A DNA stretch of 64,000 nucleotides from Luminiphilus sp. (GTDB lineage Bacteria; Pseudomonadota; Gammaproteobacteria; Pseudomonadales; Halieaceae). The notes below the pieces were generated by a model, which was not told where the DNA came from, searched no databases, and saw only the letters and a program-made list of their open reading frames with translations. A program made the position numbers and the translations under genes. The DNA lies in assembly GCA_029242325.1 (NCBI GenBank), contig JAQWUD010000026.1:1-64000 (forward strand), read 5' to 3'. Numbering within the stretch: position 1 is the first letter of the stretch; each line of letters begins with the position of its first letter. This document shows, piece by piece, positions 34,152-40,961 of the stretch.

Positions 34152-35570
34152 TCAGTTCGCCTTGTTTGTCTCGGTGCGTAACAGCGCCATCAGCGCTGTT
34201 ACGTCCTCAAGCTCATCCATTCGTTGCAGAGACTCCCAAAGCGCCTCTGCCCGCTCAGTGCTTATGGTCAATGCGCAGTTCGCCATAAACTTCTCGTAAA
34301 CCTGCTCGGCACCCAGCAACCGACCCGCAGCGCCGCGGTTAATCTCTTCAAAATGCGCCAACACCCGCCCATCTTTGGTGTTGATGCGAACACCCCCGGA
34401 AAAAGCATCGGGGTAGCATGAGCGAGCGTCATGTTCACAGTGAATACGCTGCGCAAGGGCAAGTACGTCACTATTAAGTCGCGCGGCGTCCTCAAGCTCT
34501 GCCAACCCGAAGCGCCCCTTCACCAGCGCCGTTGCCACCGCATAGGGCACACTAAACTTGGCGTCGTACTCACTCTGCGGCACGCGCTTACTCTCGATCG
34601 GGTCAGCCACCACGCCAAACTGGCGTTCATCGAGCAGCGCCGTGACCGATTCAATCTCCTCCATCGAAACCCTATGCTGTTCTCGCAAGAACAATGCGGC
34701 GTCAACCGGCGCATGGTTAAAATGACAGATCGGATAGGGCTTGATGGCCACCGTTCTCAAGGCCCAATCCGTAAAGAGCTGCGCCGAGATCGTCTCTGTT
34801 TCCACGGCAGTTCCCGGCGCGTAAAGCGAGTAAAAGCCGTAGCGTCCGCCGTAGGCCTCTCCCGGGCCCTCAAAGCCACTGACACCCAGAGAGGCTGCCT
34901 GCAACGCGGCTGAGGCCGCCCAACCGGGATGCAGCCGTTTGGTCCAGCTCCCATCGTCCAGGAATGCCATGCTGCCGCTACTCAAACTGAGTGCGACACC
35001 CTGACTTCTCACTGCGGCCGCCTCATCACCGCCGAGCAAACGGGCGGCTGCCACCGCCGCGCCAAAAACACCCACCACACCGGTGGGGTGAAAACCCACC
35101 TGCTGGAATACCCCGCCTGCCTGCATGCCCAACAACGCATCAATTTCAATCGCTATCAGTGTCGCCAACAGGAGATTCTGGCCACTGAGCTGCTGCTGTT
35201 CGGCCAGCGCCAGCGCAGCAGGGAAGGCACTGGCAGAACAGTGCACCACTGAGGCCATATGGGTATCGTCGTAGTCGAGACCATGAATGAGCAAGCCGTT
35301 CATCAAAGCGGCGTCGCGCAGCGCAACCGTCCGCGCCTGCCCGATGATGCTCGCACTGCCCTGGCTACCCAATACGTCGAGTGATTGCAGTGATTTCGCG
35401 GCAAAGTCGTAATGTCTTGAGGCGAAGGCAATCCCCACGGCATCAGCAAGACACAGCTTCAAGTAGTCCCAGACATCCTGCGGCACATCATTCATATTCA
35501 GGGCCAGCGCGCGCGCTGCAATCGCCTGGCTCAGCGGCGCTATCTGATGTTTAACGTGGGAGGGTTGCAT
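34152..35570 (-). CDS. MmgE/PrpD-family protein
   Basis: A 472-residue member of the 2-methylcitrate dehydratase/cis-aconitate decarboxylase family, starting at MQPSHVKHQI (35570, GGAG upstream); the track extension to 35603 runs over a candidate operator. The landmark HGLDYDDTHMASVVHCSASAFPAALALAE (only part quoted: HGLDYDDTHMASVVHCS) and HPGWAASAALQAA fit the family. A PrpD-type gene of unclear function also occurs in the Pseudomonas itaconate locus. It could dehydrate, isomerise or decarboxylate a tricarboxylate or branched dicarboxylate. It precedes the AbfD-like gene in a two-gene operon. Confidence 0.92.
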   Translation of the reverse strand: MQPSHVKHQIAPLSQAIAARALALNMNDVPQDVWDYLKLCLADAVGIAFASRHYDFAAKSLQSLDVLGSQGSASIIGQARTVALRDAALMNGLLIHGLDYDDTHMASVVHCSASAFPAALALAEQQQLSGQNLLLATLIAIEIDALLGMQAGGVFQQVGFHPTGVVGVFGAAVAAARLLGGDEAAAVRSQGVALSLSSGSMAFLDDGSWTKRLHPGWAASAALQAASLGVSGFEGPGEAYGGRYGFYSLYAPGTAVETETISAQLFTDWALRTVAIKPYPICHFNHAPVDAALFLREQHRVSMEEIESVTALLDERQFGVVADPIESKRVPQSEYDAKFSVPYAVATALVKGRFGLAELEDAARLNSDVLALAQRIHCEHDARSCYPDAFSGGVRINTKDGRVLAHFEEINRGAAGRLLGAEQVYEKFMANCALTISTERAEALWESLQRMDELEDVTALMALLRTETNKAN

Positions 35571-35582
35571 CTGGGACTCCGT

Positions 35583-35598
35583 AAATGTCCGGACATGA
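35583..35598. promoter_or_regulatory. Candidate GntR operator 4 (prpD promoter)
   Basis: AAATGTCCGGACATGA contains the perfect 12-bp palindrome ATGTCCGGACAT and matches the proposed 16-mer at 14 positions. It is 13 bp upstream of the prpD-like ATG. Confidence 0.62.
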
Positions 35599-35727
35599 TA
35601 CACAAAGGCCCCAGCGATGCCGACCCTGATAGCCGCCAGTTGTTAGCGCAAGTCTGAATTGACGGGCAGCAGAGCGCATTTCACCTAAATTGGCGGAAAC
35701 GGGCTGGCCCCCGCTTATGGGATGGTA

Positions 35728-36618
35728 TCAGCCGCTCTGAAGCTTATCGGCCAGCGCAAGAATTCGCTGACTTTTATAAACGATGGGATAATCGATGAAG
35801 TAGCCATCTAGCTGGATGGAGGCAGAGCCCGCCGCCTCTGCCGCCTCAAATGCCTCGACCACCGCGCGCGCGTGAGCGATTTCGGCCTCTGAGGGCGAAA
35901 AGACCTGATGCGTAAGCGGCACCTGGCTGGGGTGGATACACAACTTACCCCCAAAACCAAACTGTTTGCCGTGCCCTGCCGATTGCAGAAAACGCTCGTC
36001 GTCGCGAATTTGTAGTACTACCGTATCGATCGGTGGCTCCAGATCTCCCAACCGCGATGCGTGCGAGAGCCTGGCTCGCGCGTATGCCAACACCGCCTCG
36101 TCTGCATGCCACTCGTAATTCAAATCCAGGGTGTAATCTCCCCCGCCAAAGGCCAGCCTGCGGATGCGGCTGTCTGCCGTCGCAATTTTTTTAGCCAACT
36201 CAACACCCGCCGCAGTCTCGATAATGGGCATGAGATCGAGCTGCCCCACGGGCATCCCCTGAGCCGCCTCTGCTGCCGCCAACAGCCTTTCAAGCTGATT
36301 CAGACAGGAGCGGGATTCGACTTTCGGCAAAACCACGCCATCCAGCCACGGACCGACTGTCGCCTTGATATCGTCTTGGCAGTAAGGAGTATCTACACCG
36401 TTCACCCGGACATAATGCTTGGCTTTGCTATTAGGCCGACTTTTGAATGCGTCCACAACACATTGGCGGGCAGCCTCCTTCTCGTTGATGGCCACGGCAT
36501 CCTCAAGGTCCAAGATGACCGCGTCTGCACCCACTTCAAAGACTTTCTCGACTCGCCGCGGATGATTGGAAGGTGTAAACAGAAAGCTGCGGATCGGCTC
36601 GTAATGAAACTCGGTCAC
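35728..36618 (-). CDS. CitE-like acyl-CoA lyase (HpcH/HpaI aldolase family)
   Basis: A 296-residue TIM-barrel lyase that splits or forms beta-hydroxyacyl-CoA thioesters such as citramalyl-CoA or malyl-CoA. IRSFLFTPSNHPRRVEKVFEVGADAVILDLEDAV is the classic start with the metal-adjacent aspartates; LMPIIETAAG carries the metal glutamate and LAFGGGDYTLDL another ligand region; GGKLCIHPSQ is the C-terminal signature. The start is GTG at 36618 with GGAG nine bases upstream. The gap to the gntR stop is 2 bp, so both share a message. By analogy with Ccl it would yield acetyl-CoA and pyruvate. Confidence 0.93.
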   Translation of the reverse strand: MTEFHYEPIRSFLFTPSNHPRRVEKVFEVGADAVILDLEDAVAINEKEAARQCVVDAFKSRPNSKAKHYVRVNGVDTPYCQDDIKATVGPWLDGVVLPKVESRSCLNQLERLLAAAEAAQGMPVGQLDLMPIIETAAGVELAKKIATADSRIRRLAFGGGDYTLDLNYEWHADEAVLAYARARLSHASRLGDLEPPIDTVVLQIRDDERFLQSAGHGKQFGFGGKLCIHPSQVPLTHQVFSPSEAEIAHARAVVEAFEAAEAAGSASIQLDGYFIDYPIVYKSQRILALADKLQSG

Positions 36619-36620
36619 GA

Positions 36621-37424
36621 TTAGTTACTCCAGGACCAATGGTCAGCAGTCTGCCAACCTCGGGTAAATTCAAAGGTGTAGCTGAAATTACTGGCGGGGT
36701 GCTCTGAAATTGATACTTCGAAAACGCGCCCGCCGTTTCCTCGATAAGAACGACACACACTGAGCGAGGGCGAGCCGGCGTCGACACCCAGCGCCTTGGC
36801 TTTCTGCGCGTTTAACACGCCAGCGGTCACACGAACGATGATCTTTTCTATGTTTTCCGAGAATGTGTCGGCAATCATTTCGTAGACCGGCCTGGAACTG
36901 CCGGCAAGGCGATGCGCGATCGACCCGTACTCGGGAATCACATAAACATCGGCCCAGCAGATAGGCATGCCGCCCGAGCCCAGCGTTCGCAGCCCGGAAA
37001 TCTGCACCCATTCCTCCCCTGCAGCGCAGCCCAGATCACTGGCGAGCGCCTTGTCTGCGGTGACACGCTCCTCCGCAAGTAACCTGAAAAGGCTGCTGTC
37101 GGGGTAGCTGAACAGCTCCGAGGGTGAGCGCACCGTTTGCACAAACGCGGGCGTGGCGTTGGTGGAGATAACGAGTGTCCCCCGCCCGCGCTGGCGCTTC
37201 ACCAAACCCATGTTCTCCAGCACCCTCAGCGCTTCGCGAATGGTGTGTCGGCTAGCGGCATAACGATCGATAAGATCAAGTTCCCCTGGCAGAAAGCTAC
37301 CCACCGGAAACTTTCCCTCGCTAATACCTTCCAACAGCGCGTCAGATATCTGGCGATACAAAGGTGCAGTCGAGGCACCGTTTTTACCTTTAAGCGCCTG
37401 GATTTTCCTACGTTCTACTTGCAT
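36621..37424 (-). CDS. GntR-family transcriptional regulator with UTRA domain
   Basis: About 267 residues from MQVERRKIQALK (37424); the track start at 37487 would translate the candidate operator. An N-terminal winged helix-turn-helix is clear: PLYRQISDALLEGISEGKFPVG, SRHTIREALRVLENMGLVKR and RGRGTLV. The C-terminal half looks like a UTRA (HutC-type) effector domain ending EVSISEHPASNFSYTFEF. It is co-transcribed with the CitE-like gene and divergent from the MaoC-acyl-CoA dehydrogenase pair. A palindrome shared by five promoters in island 2 lies just upstream, so it is the natural candidate for that regulon's repressor, with autoregulation. Confidence 0.92.
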   Translation of the reverse strand: MQVERRKIQALKGKNGASTAPLYRQISDALLEGISEGKFPVGSFLPGELDLIDRYAASRHTIREALRVLENMGLVKRQRGRGTLVISTNATPAFVQTVRSPSELFSYPDSSLFRLLAEERVTADKALASDLGCAAGEEWVQISGLRTLGSGGMPICWADVYVIPEYGSIAHRLAGSSRPVYEMIADTFSENIEKIIVRVTAGVLNAQKAKALGVDAGSPSLSVCRSYRGNGGRVFEVSISEHPASNFSYTFEFTRGWQTADHWSWSN

Positions 37425-37449
37425 GACGCGCCCCAACCCTCCAGACTTT

Positions 37450-37465
37450 AATTGTCCAGACATTT
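37450..37465. promoter_or_regulatory. Candidate GntR operator 5 (gntR / maoC divergent promoter)
   Basis: AATTGTCCAGACATTT matches AAATGTCCGGACATTT at 14 of 16 positions and lies 26 bp before the gntR start and 62 bp before maoC. It is followed by ACATTTTAAATGT, a further near-palindrome sharing the ACATTT arm. Confidence 0.6.
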
Positions 37466-37526
37466 TAAATGTATCTCTGACTGCCACAACCCAATTCGTC
37501 TCATTCCATACGACAGGTAGCTAACC

Positions 37527-38015
37527 ATGGCAAAAACCCCTGCAAGCGAGCGATATGCGCACCAGACCGGCCGTCTCTTTGAAGACTTCACAGTCGGAGA
37601 TGTTTACCACCACTTGCCCGGCAGAACGATCTCGCAGCAGGATAATGCCTGGTTCACCTTGCTGACAATGAACACTCACCCCCTCCACTTCGATGAGGAG
37701 TATGCAGCGGAAACCGAGTTCGGGCGCCCCTTAGTGGCGAGCCCTCTGACAGTAGCCATTGTAGTGGGTATGAGTGTTTCTGATGTGAGTGCCGCTGCCA
37801 TCGCCAATTTGGGCTGGAAGGAAATTAAATTGCCTGCGCCCGTTTTCCCCGGCGACACCCTCTACGCCAACACCGAGGTGCTCGATAAACGCGAGTCGCG
37901 ATCCCGTCCGAATGCGGGCATTGTCAGCGTACTGACCCGGGGCATTAATCAGGACGACACCGAGGTCTGTGTGTTCGAGCGCCAAATACTGATACCCAAA
38001 CGAAACGCCGCCTGA
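37527..38015 (+). CDS. MaoC-like hot-dog acyl-CoA hydratase
   Basis: A 162-residue MaoC/hydratase-2 fold enzyme. TGRLFEDFTVGDVYHHLPGRTIS begins the domain and the catalytic region reads TMNTHPLHFDEEYA, with the Asp/His of the hydratase-2 motif family; FGRPLVASPLTVAIVVGMS and ELPAPVFPGDTL-like strands follow. Relatives hydrate mesaconyl-, itaconyl- or other enoyl-CoAs. AGGTAG precedes the ATG. It is 24 bp upstream of an acyl-CoA dehydrogenase and divergent from gntR-citE. It would supply the hydration step before the CitE-like lyase in a C5-dicarboxylate route (inference). Confidence 0.92.
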   Translation: MAKTPASERYAHQTGRLFEDFTVGDVYHHLPGRTISQQDNAWFTLLTMNTHPLHFDEEYAAETEFGRPLVASPLTVAIVVGMSVSDVSAAAIANLGWKEIKLPAPVFPGDTLYANTEVLDKRESRSRPNAGIVSVLTRGINQDDTEVCVFERQILIPKRNAA

Positions 38016-38039
38016 GACCACTGTTTAAGGAGCGACAGC

Positions 38040-39188
38040 ATGAGCCACGATGCCTCAGTAGAACAACAGATTCTGGCCACCATCGACAAGTGGGTTGAGC
38101 AAGAGCTGCGTCCCATCGCACAGAAATACGATCAAGCGGATGAATATCCCAGTGATCTCGTTGAACAGATGAAAGAGCTGGGCCTTTTTGGCGCGACCAT
38201 CTCAGAGACCTATGGTGGCCTGGGATTGAGTGCTTCTACTTATGCCCGGATCGTCTCGCGAATTTGCGAAGTGTGGATGGCGCCATCTGGGATTTTCAAC
38301 TCACACCTCATTATGGCCAGCTGCGTGGAGCGCGCCGGTACCGAAGCCCAAAAAGAACACTTTCTGCCAAAATTCGCGACCGGTGAATTGCGCGGCGGCA
38401 TCGGCCTGACAGAGCCCGATGCTGGATCCGATTTGCAGGGTATTCGTCTGGCCGCGAGGAAAGAGGGCAACGACTACATTCTCAATGGCACGAAAACGTG
38501 GATCTCTAATGGAATCAAAGGCAACTGCCTTGCAGTGCTGACCAAAACTGATTCCAGCGCGTCGCCCCCTCACCGCGGCATGAGCCTGTTTATCTGTGAA
38601 AAAGGTGACGGGTTCAGCGTTGGCAAAAAGCTCAAGAAGCTGGGGTATAGATCCATCGACAGCGCGGAGTTGATCTTTGAGGACTTTCGCGTGTCCGCTG
38701 GCAACCTGGTCGGTGGAGAGGAAGGCAAGGGGTTTCAGCAGGTAGCGGGAGGGCTGGAGCTCGGGCGGATCAATATCGCTGCGCGAGGCGCAGGCATGGC
38801 TAAAGGCGCAACCAACATGGCGCTTCACTACGCTATGGAACGCAAGACCTTTGGCAAAACCATTGCGGAGCACCAGGCCATCCAACTCAAGCTCGCCGAA
38901 ATGTCCACGCGCGCGGCGGCGGCGGAGCTTCTGGTGCACCAGGCAGCGGATAAGTTTGACCGTCACGAACGCTGCGATCTGGAAGCGGGCCAGGCAAAAT
39001 TCTTTGCCTCGGAGGCGGCCGTACAAAACAGCCTGGATGCCATGCGGGTATTCGGCGGTTACAGCTACTCACCCGAATACGAGATCGAGCGGTTCTATCG
39101 TGACGCACCGCTCTTGTGTATTGGTGAGGGAACCAATGAGATTCAGCGGACGATTATTGCCAAACAAATGGTTGCGCGAGCCAGCTAG
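38040..39188 (+). CDS. Acyl-CoA dehydrogenase, short/branched-chain type
   Basis: A 382-residue FAD acyl-CoA dehydrogenase. LTEPDAGSDLQG and WISNG are the flavin/substrate motifs, and the C-terminal GGYSYSPEYEIERFYRDA and IGEGTNEIQR include the glutamate (GEGTNEI) used as base by short/medium-chain enzymes, unlike the island 1 paralogue. AAGGAG precedes the ATG. It pairs with the MaoC gene; an acyl-CoA dehydrogenase also stands in the Pseudomonas itaconate locus. A substrate such as methylsuccinyl-CoA or another branched acyl-CoA is plausible but unproven. Confidence 0.95.
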   Translation: MSHDASVEQQILATIDKWVEQELRPIAQKYDQADEYPSDLVEQMKELGLFGATISETYGGLGLSASTYARIVSRICEVWMAPSGIFNSHLIMASCVERAGTEAQKEHFLPKFATGELRGGIGLTEPDAGSDLQGIRLAARKEGNDYILNGTKTWISNGIKGNCLAVLTKTDSSASPPHRGMSLFICEKGDGFSVGKKLKKLGYRSIDSAELIFEDFRVSAGNLVGGEEGKGFQQVAGGLELGRINIAARGAGMAKGATNMALHYAMERKTFGKTIAEHQAIQLKLAEMSTRAAAAELLVHQAADKFDRHERCDLEAGQAKFFASEAAVQNSLDAMRVFGGYSYSPEYEIERFYRDAPLLCIGEGTNEIQRTIIAKQMVARAS

Positions 39189-39194
39189 TACCGG

Positions 39195-39863
39195 TCAATT
39201 CAGCACCGTCATAAACTCGCGCGCATCGAGACGATCTGTCCGATAACTGTTCACCCGTGCCGCTGGGTCTGCGTAACCGACGGACATGCCACAGACCAAC
39301 ATCTGCTCCGCCGGCGCCGCGAGTATCGGCATCACGCTGTCTTGATAGGGGCAAAAAGCCGCCTGCGCGCAAGTTTCCATTTCCATCTCGCGCGCAGCTA
39401 ACATAAAAGACTGCAGGAACATTCCGTAGTCGATCCAACTGCCCTGCTCCATGTCGCGATCAATGGTAAAAAACAGCCCCACTGGCGCGCCAAAAAACTG
39501 ATAGTTTTGCACGCGATAGCCTTGCACCGCCGCCACATCATGTCGGTCTACCCCGAGCAATCCGTATAGGCCAAAGCCTGTCTGTCGACGCCGACCAAGA
39601 TAAGGTTCGCGCCAAGCACGGGGGTAATAGTGATATTCGTAGGCCCCCTCATCACCACTGAGATAACGTGCTGAGCAGGCCTCTGTAATCGCGTCCTTGC
39701 TCTCACCACGCACGACATAGACATGCCAGGGCTGAATGTTCGAGCCAGACGGCGCGCGCGCCGCAACCGTCAGGAGCGCTTCGATCTGCTCGTCGGAGAC
39801 AGCCTTGTCAGAGAGAAACGCACGAATACTTTGCCGGCCAGTAATAGCATCGGATACCCGCAC
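39195..39863 (-). CDS. Nitroreductase-family flavoprotein
   Basis: A 222-residue FMN-dependent oxidoreductase: GRQSIRAFLSDKAVSDEQIEALL, then ARAPSGSNIQPWHVYVVRG is the FMN-binding start, and QSFMLAAREMEMETCAQA plus VCGMSVGYAD complete the fold. Family members reduce nitro groups, quinones, enones or semialdehydes. The start is GTG. It is convergent with the acyl-CoA dehydrogenase (6-bp gap) and lies 9 bp downstream of the HMG-CoA-lyase-like gene, so the two form a minus operon. Physiological substrate unknown. Confidence 0.9.
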   Translation of the reverse strand: MRVSDAITGRQSIRAFLSDKAVSDEQIEALLTVAARAPSGSNIQPWHVYVVRGESKDAITEACSARYLSGDEGAYEYHYYPRAWREPYLGRRRQTGFGLYGLLGVDRHDVAAVQGYRVQNYQFFGAPVGLFFTIDRDMEQGSWIDYGMFLQSFMLAAREMEMETCAQAAFCPYQDSVMPILAAPAEQMLVCGMSVGYADPAARVNSYRTDRLDAREFMTVLN

Positions 39864-39872
39864 ATTAACAGC

Positions 39873-40769
39873 TCATGCGCATTGCTTGGCTAACCAGGTG
39901 TGCGCCCGGCCACCCTGGGGGGCGCCGATCATCTCACTGAGGAGACCCACAGCATCCAGTAGCTGGGGCATATCGACTCCAGTCTCATAGCCCATGGACT
40001 CGCACAGCATGACCACATCCTCGGTAGCGACATTACCCTTTGCACCGGGCGCAAAGGGACACCCGCCCAGACCACCAGCGGATGAGTCAAACTGTCGCAC
40101 CCCTGCCAATAAAGCAGCGTAAACGTTGGCAAGACCCATAGCGCGGGTGTCATGGAAATGGCAACCGAGGTGCTCGGGACCATAACGATCGACCAGTTGC
40201 GTCATCATGGACTGCACCGCTGCAGGGTTGGCCGCCCCGATGGTATCGGCAATCATCAGCCTCGCCGGCTTATGCTGCATGAGTCGCTCAACCTGCTGGA
40301 GCACTAGCGCCTCCGGCACCGCACCCTCATAGGGGCACTCGAAGGCCACCGCAAGATACACATGGATCGCCACGCCTTCCTCAGCCGCGCGATCGAGGAT
40401 CTCCTCGCCCATCACAAAGGTGTCCTCGAGCCCCTTGCGAATGTTGTTCTCATTCATTTGCTCAGTAGCGGCAATCGCAATGGCATGGCTCTTGATGCCG
40501 GCCCGCACCGCCAGCTCATAGCCCTTCATATTAGGCACCAAAGCACTGTAGTCGAGTGCGGCGGGAGGGAGATTCGCTGCTATTTCATCCGTGCCCGCCA
40601 TTTGTGGCACCGCCTTGGGTGAGACGAAGGAGCCAATCTCCAACTCAGGCACCCCGGTTTTGGCTAGCGCAGCCAACAGACTGATGCGCTGCTCGACCGT
40701 CAAATGTTTTGGCTGAGCCTGCAAACCATCGCGGGCCGCAACCTCTTTAATCATCACTTTCTCTGCCAC
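39873..40769 (-). CDS. Hydroxymethylglutaryl-CoA lyase-like enzyme
   Basis: A 298-residue DRE-TIM barrel lyase. KEVAARDGLQAQPK carries the catalytic Arg-Asp; HFHDTRAMGLANV holds the metal histidines; GGCPFAPGAKGNVATED includes the catalytic-loop cysteine of HMG-CoA lyases. It should cleave a 3-hydroxy-3-methylacyl-CoA to acetyl-CoA plus a 3-oxo acid. Besides leucine catabolism, relatives act on other branched hydroxyacyl-CoAs. No other leucine pathway genes (mccA/B, ivd set) are beside it, so it may serve the island 2 pathway. It is co-oriented with the nitroreductase. Confidence 0.92.
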   Translation of the reverse strand: MAEKVMIKEVAARDGLQAQPKHLTVEQRISLLAALAKTGVPELEIGSFVSPKAVPQMAGTDEIAANLPPAALDYSALVPNMKGYELAVRAGIKSHAIAIAATEQMNENNIRKGLEDTFVMGEEILDRAAEEGVAIHVYLAVAFECPYEGAVPEALVLQQVERLMQHKPARLMIADTIGAANPAAVQSMMTQLVDRYGPEHLGCHFHDTRAMGLANVYAALLAGVRQFDSSAGGLGGCPFAPGAKGNVATEDVVMLCESMGYETGVDMPQLLDAVGLLSEMIGAPQGGRAHTWLAKQCA

Positions 40770-40961
40770 ATCAATTTCCTCTATCCATCTGACCTAAGGC
40801 GCCGAGCGCAATTACCGACGCGCAAACGTCTTGGGTCAACATATCATCGCCCAGAGAACCATTGGGATCTCAGACAATCGTCGCCTTGAAACAGGGTAAG
40901 GCGCTGCCGGGGAGTAAAGTGTAGCGCTGCCACTGGCTCGTCACCAGAATAATGATCAGGA

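Noticed and set aside
38301-39026. 241-residue antisense ORF
   Set aside because: Shadow of the acyl-CoA dehydrogenase at 38040-39188; no recognisable domain.
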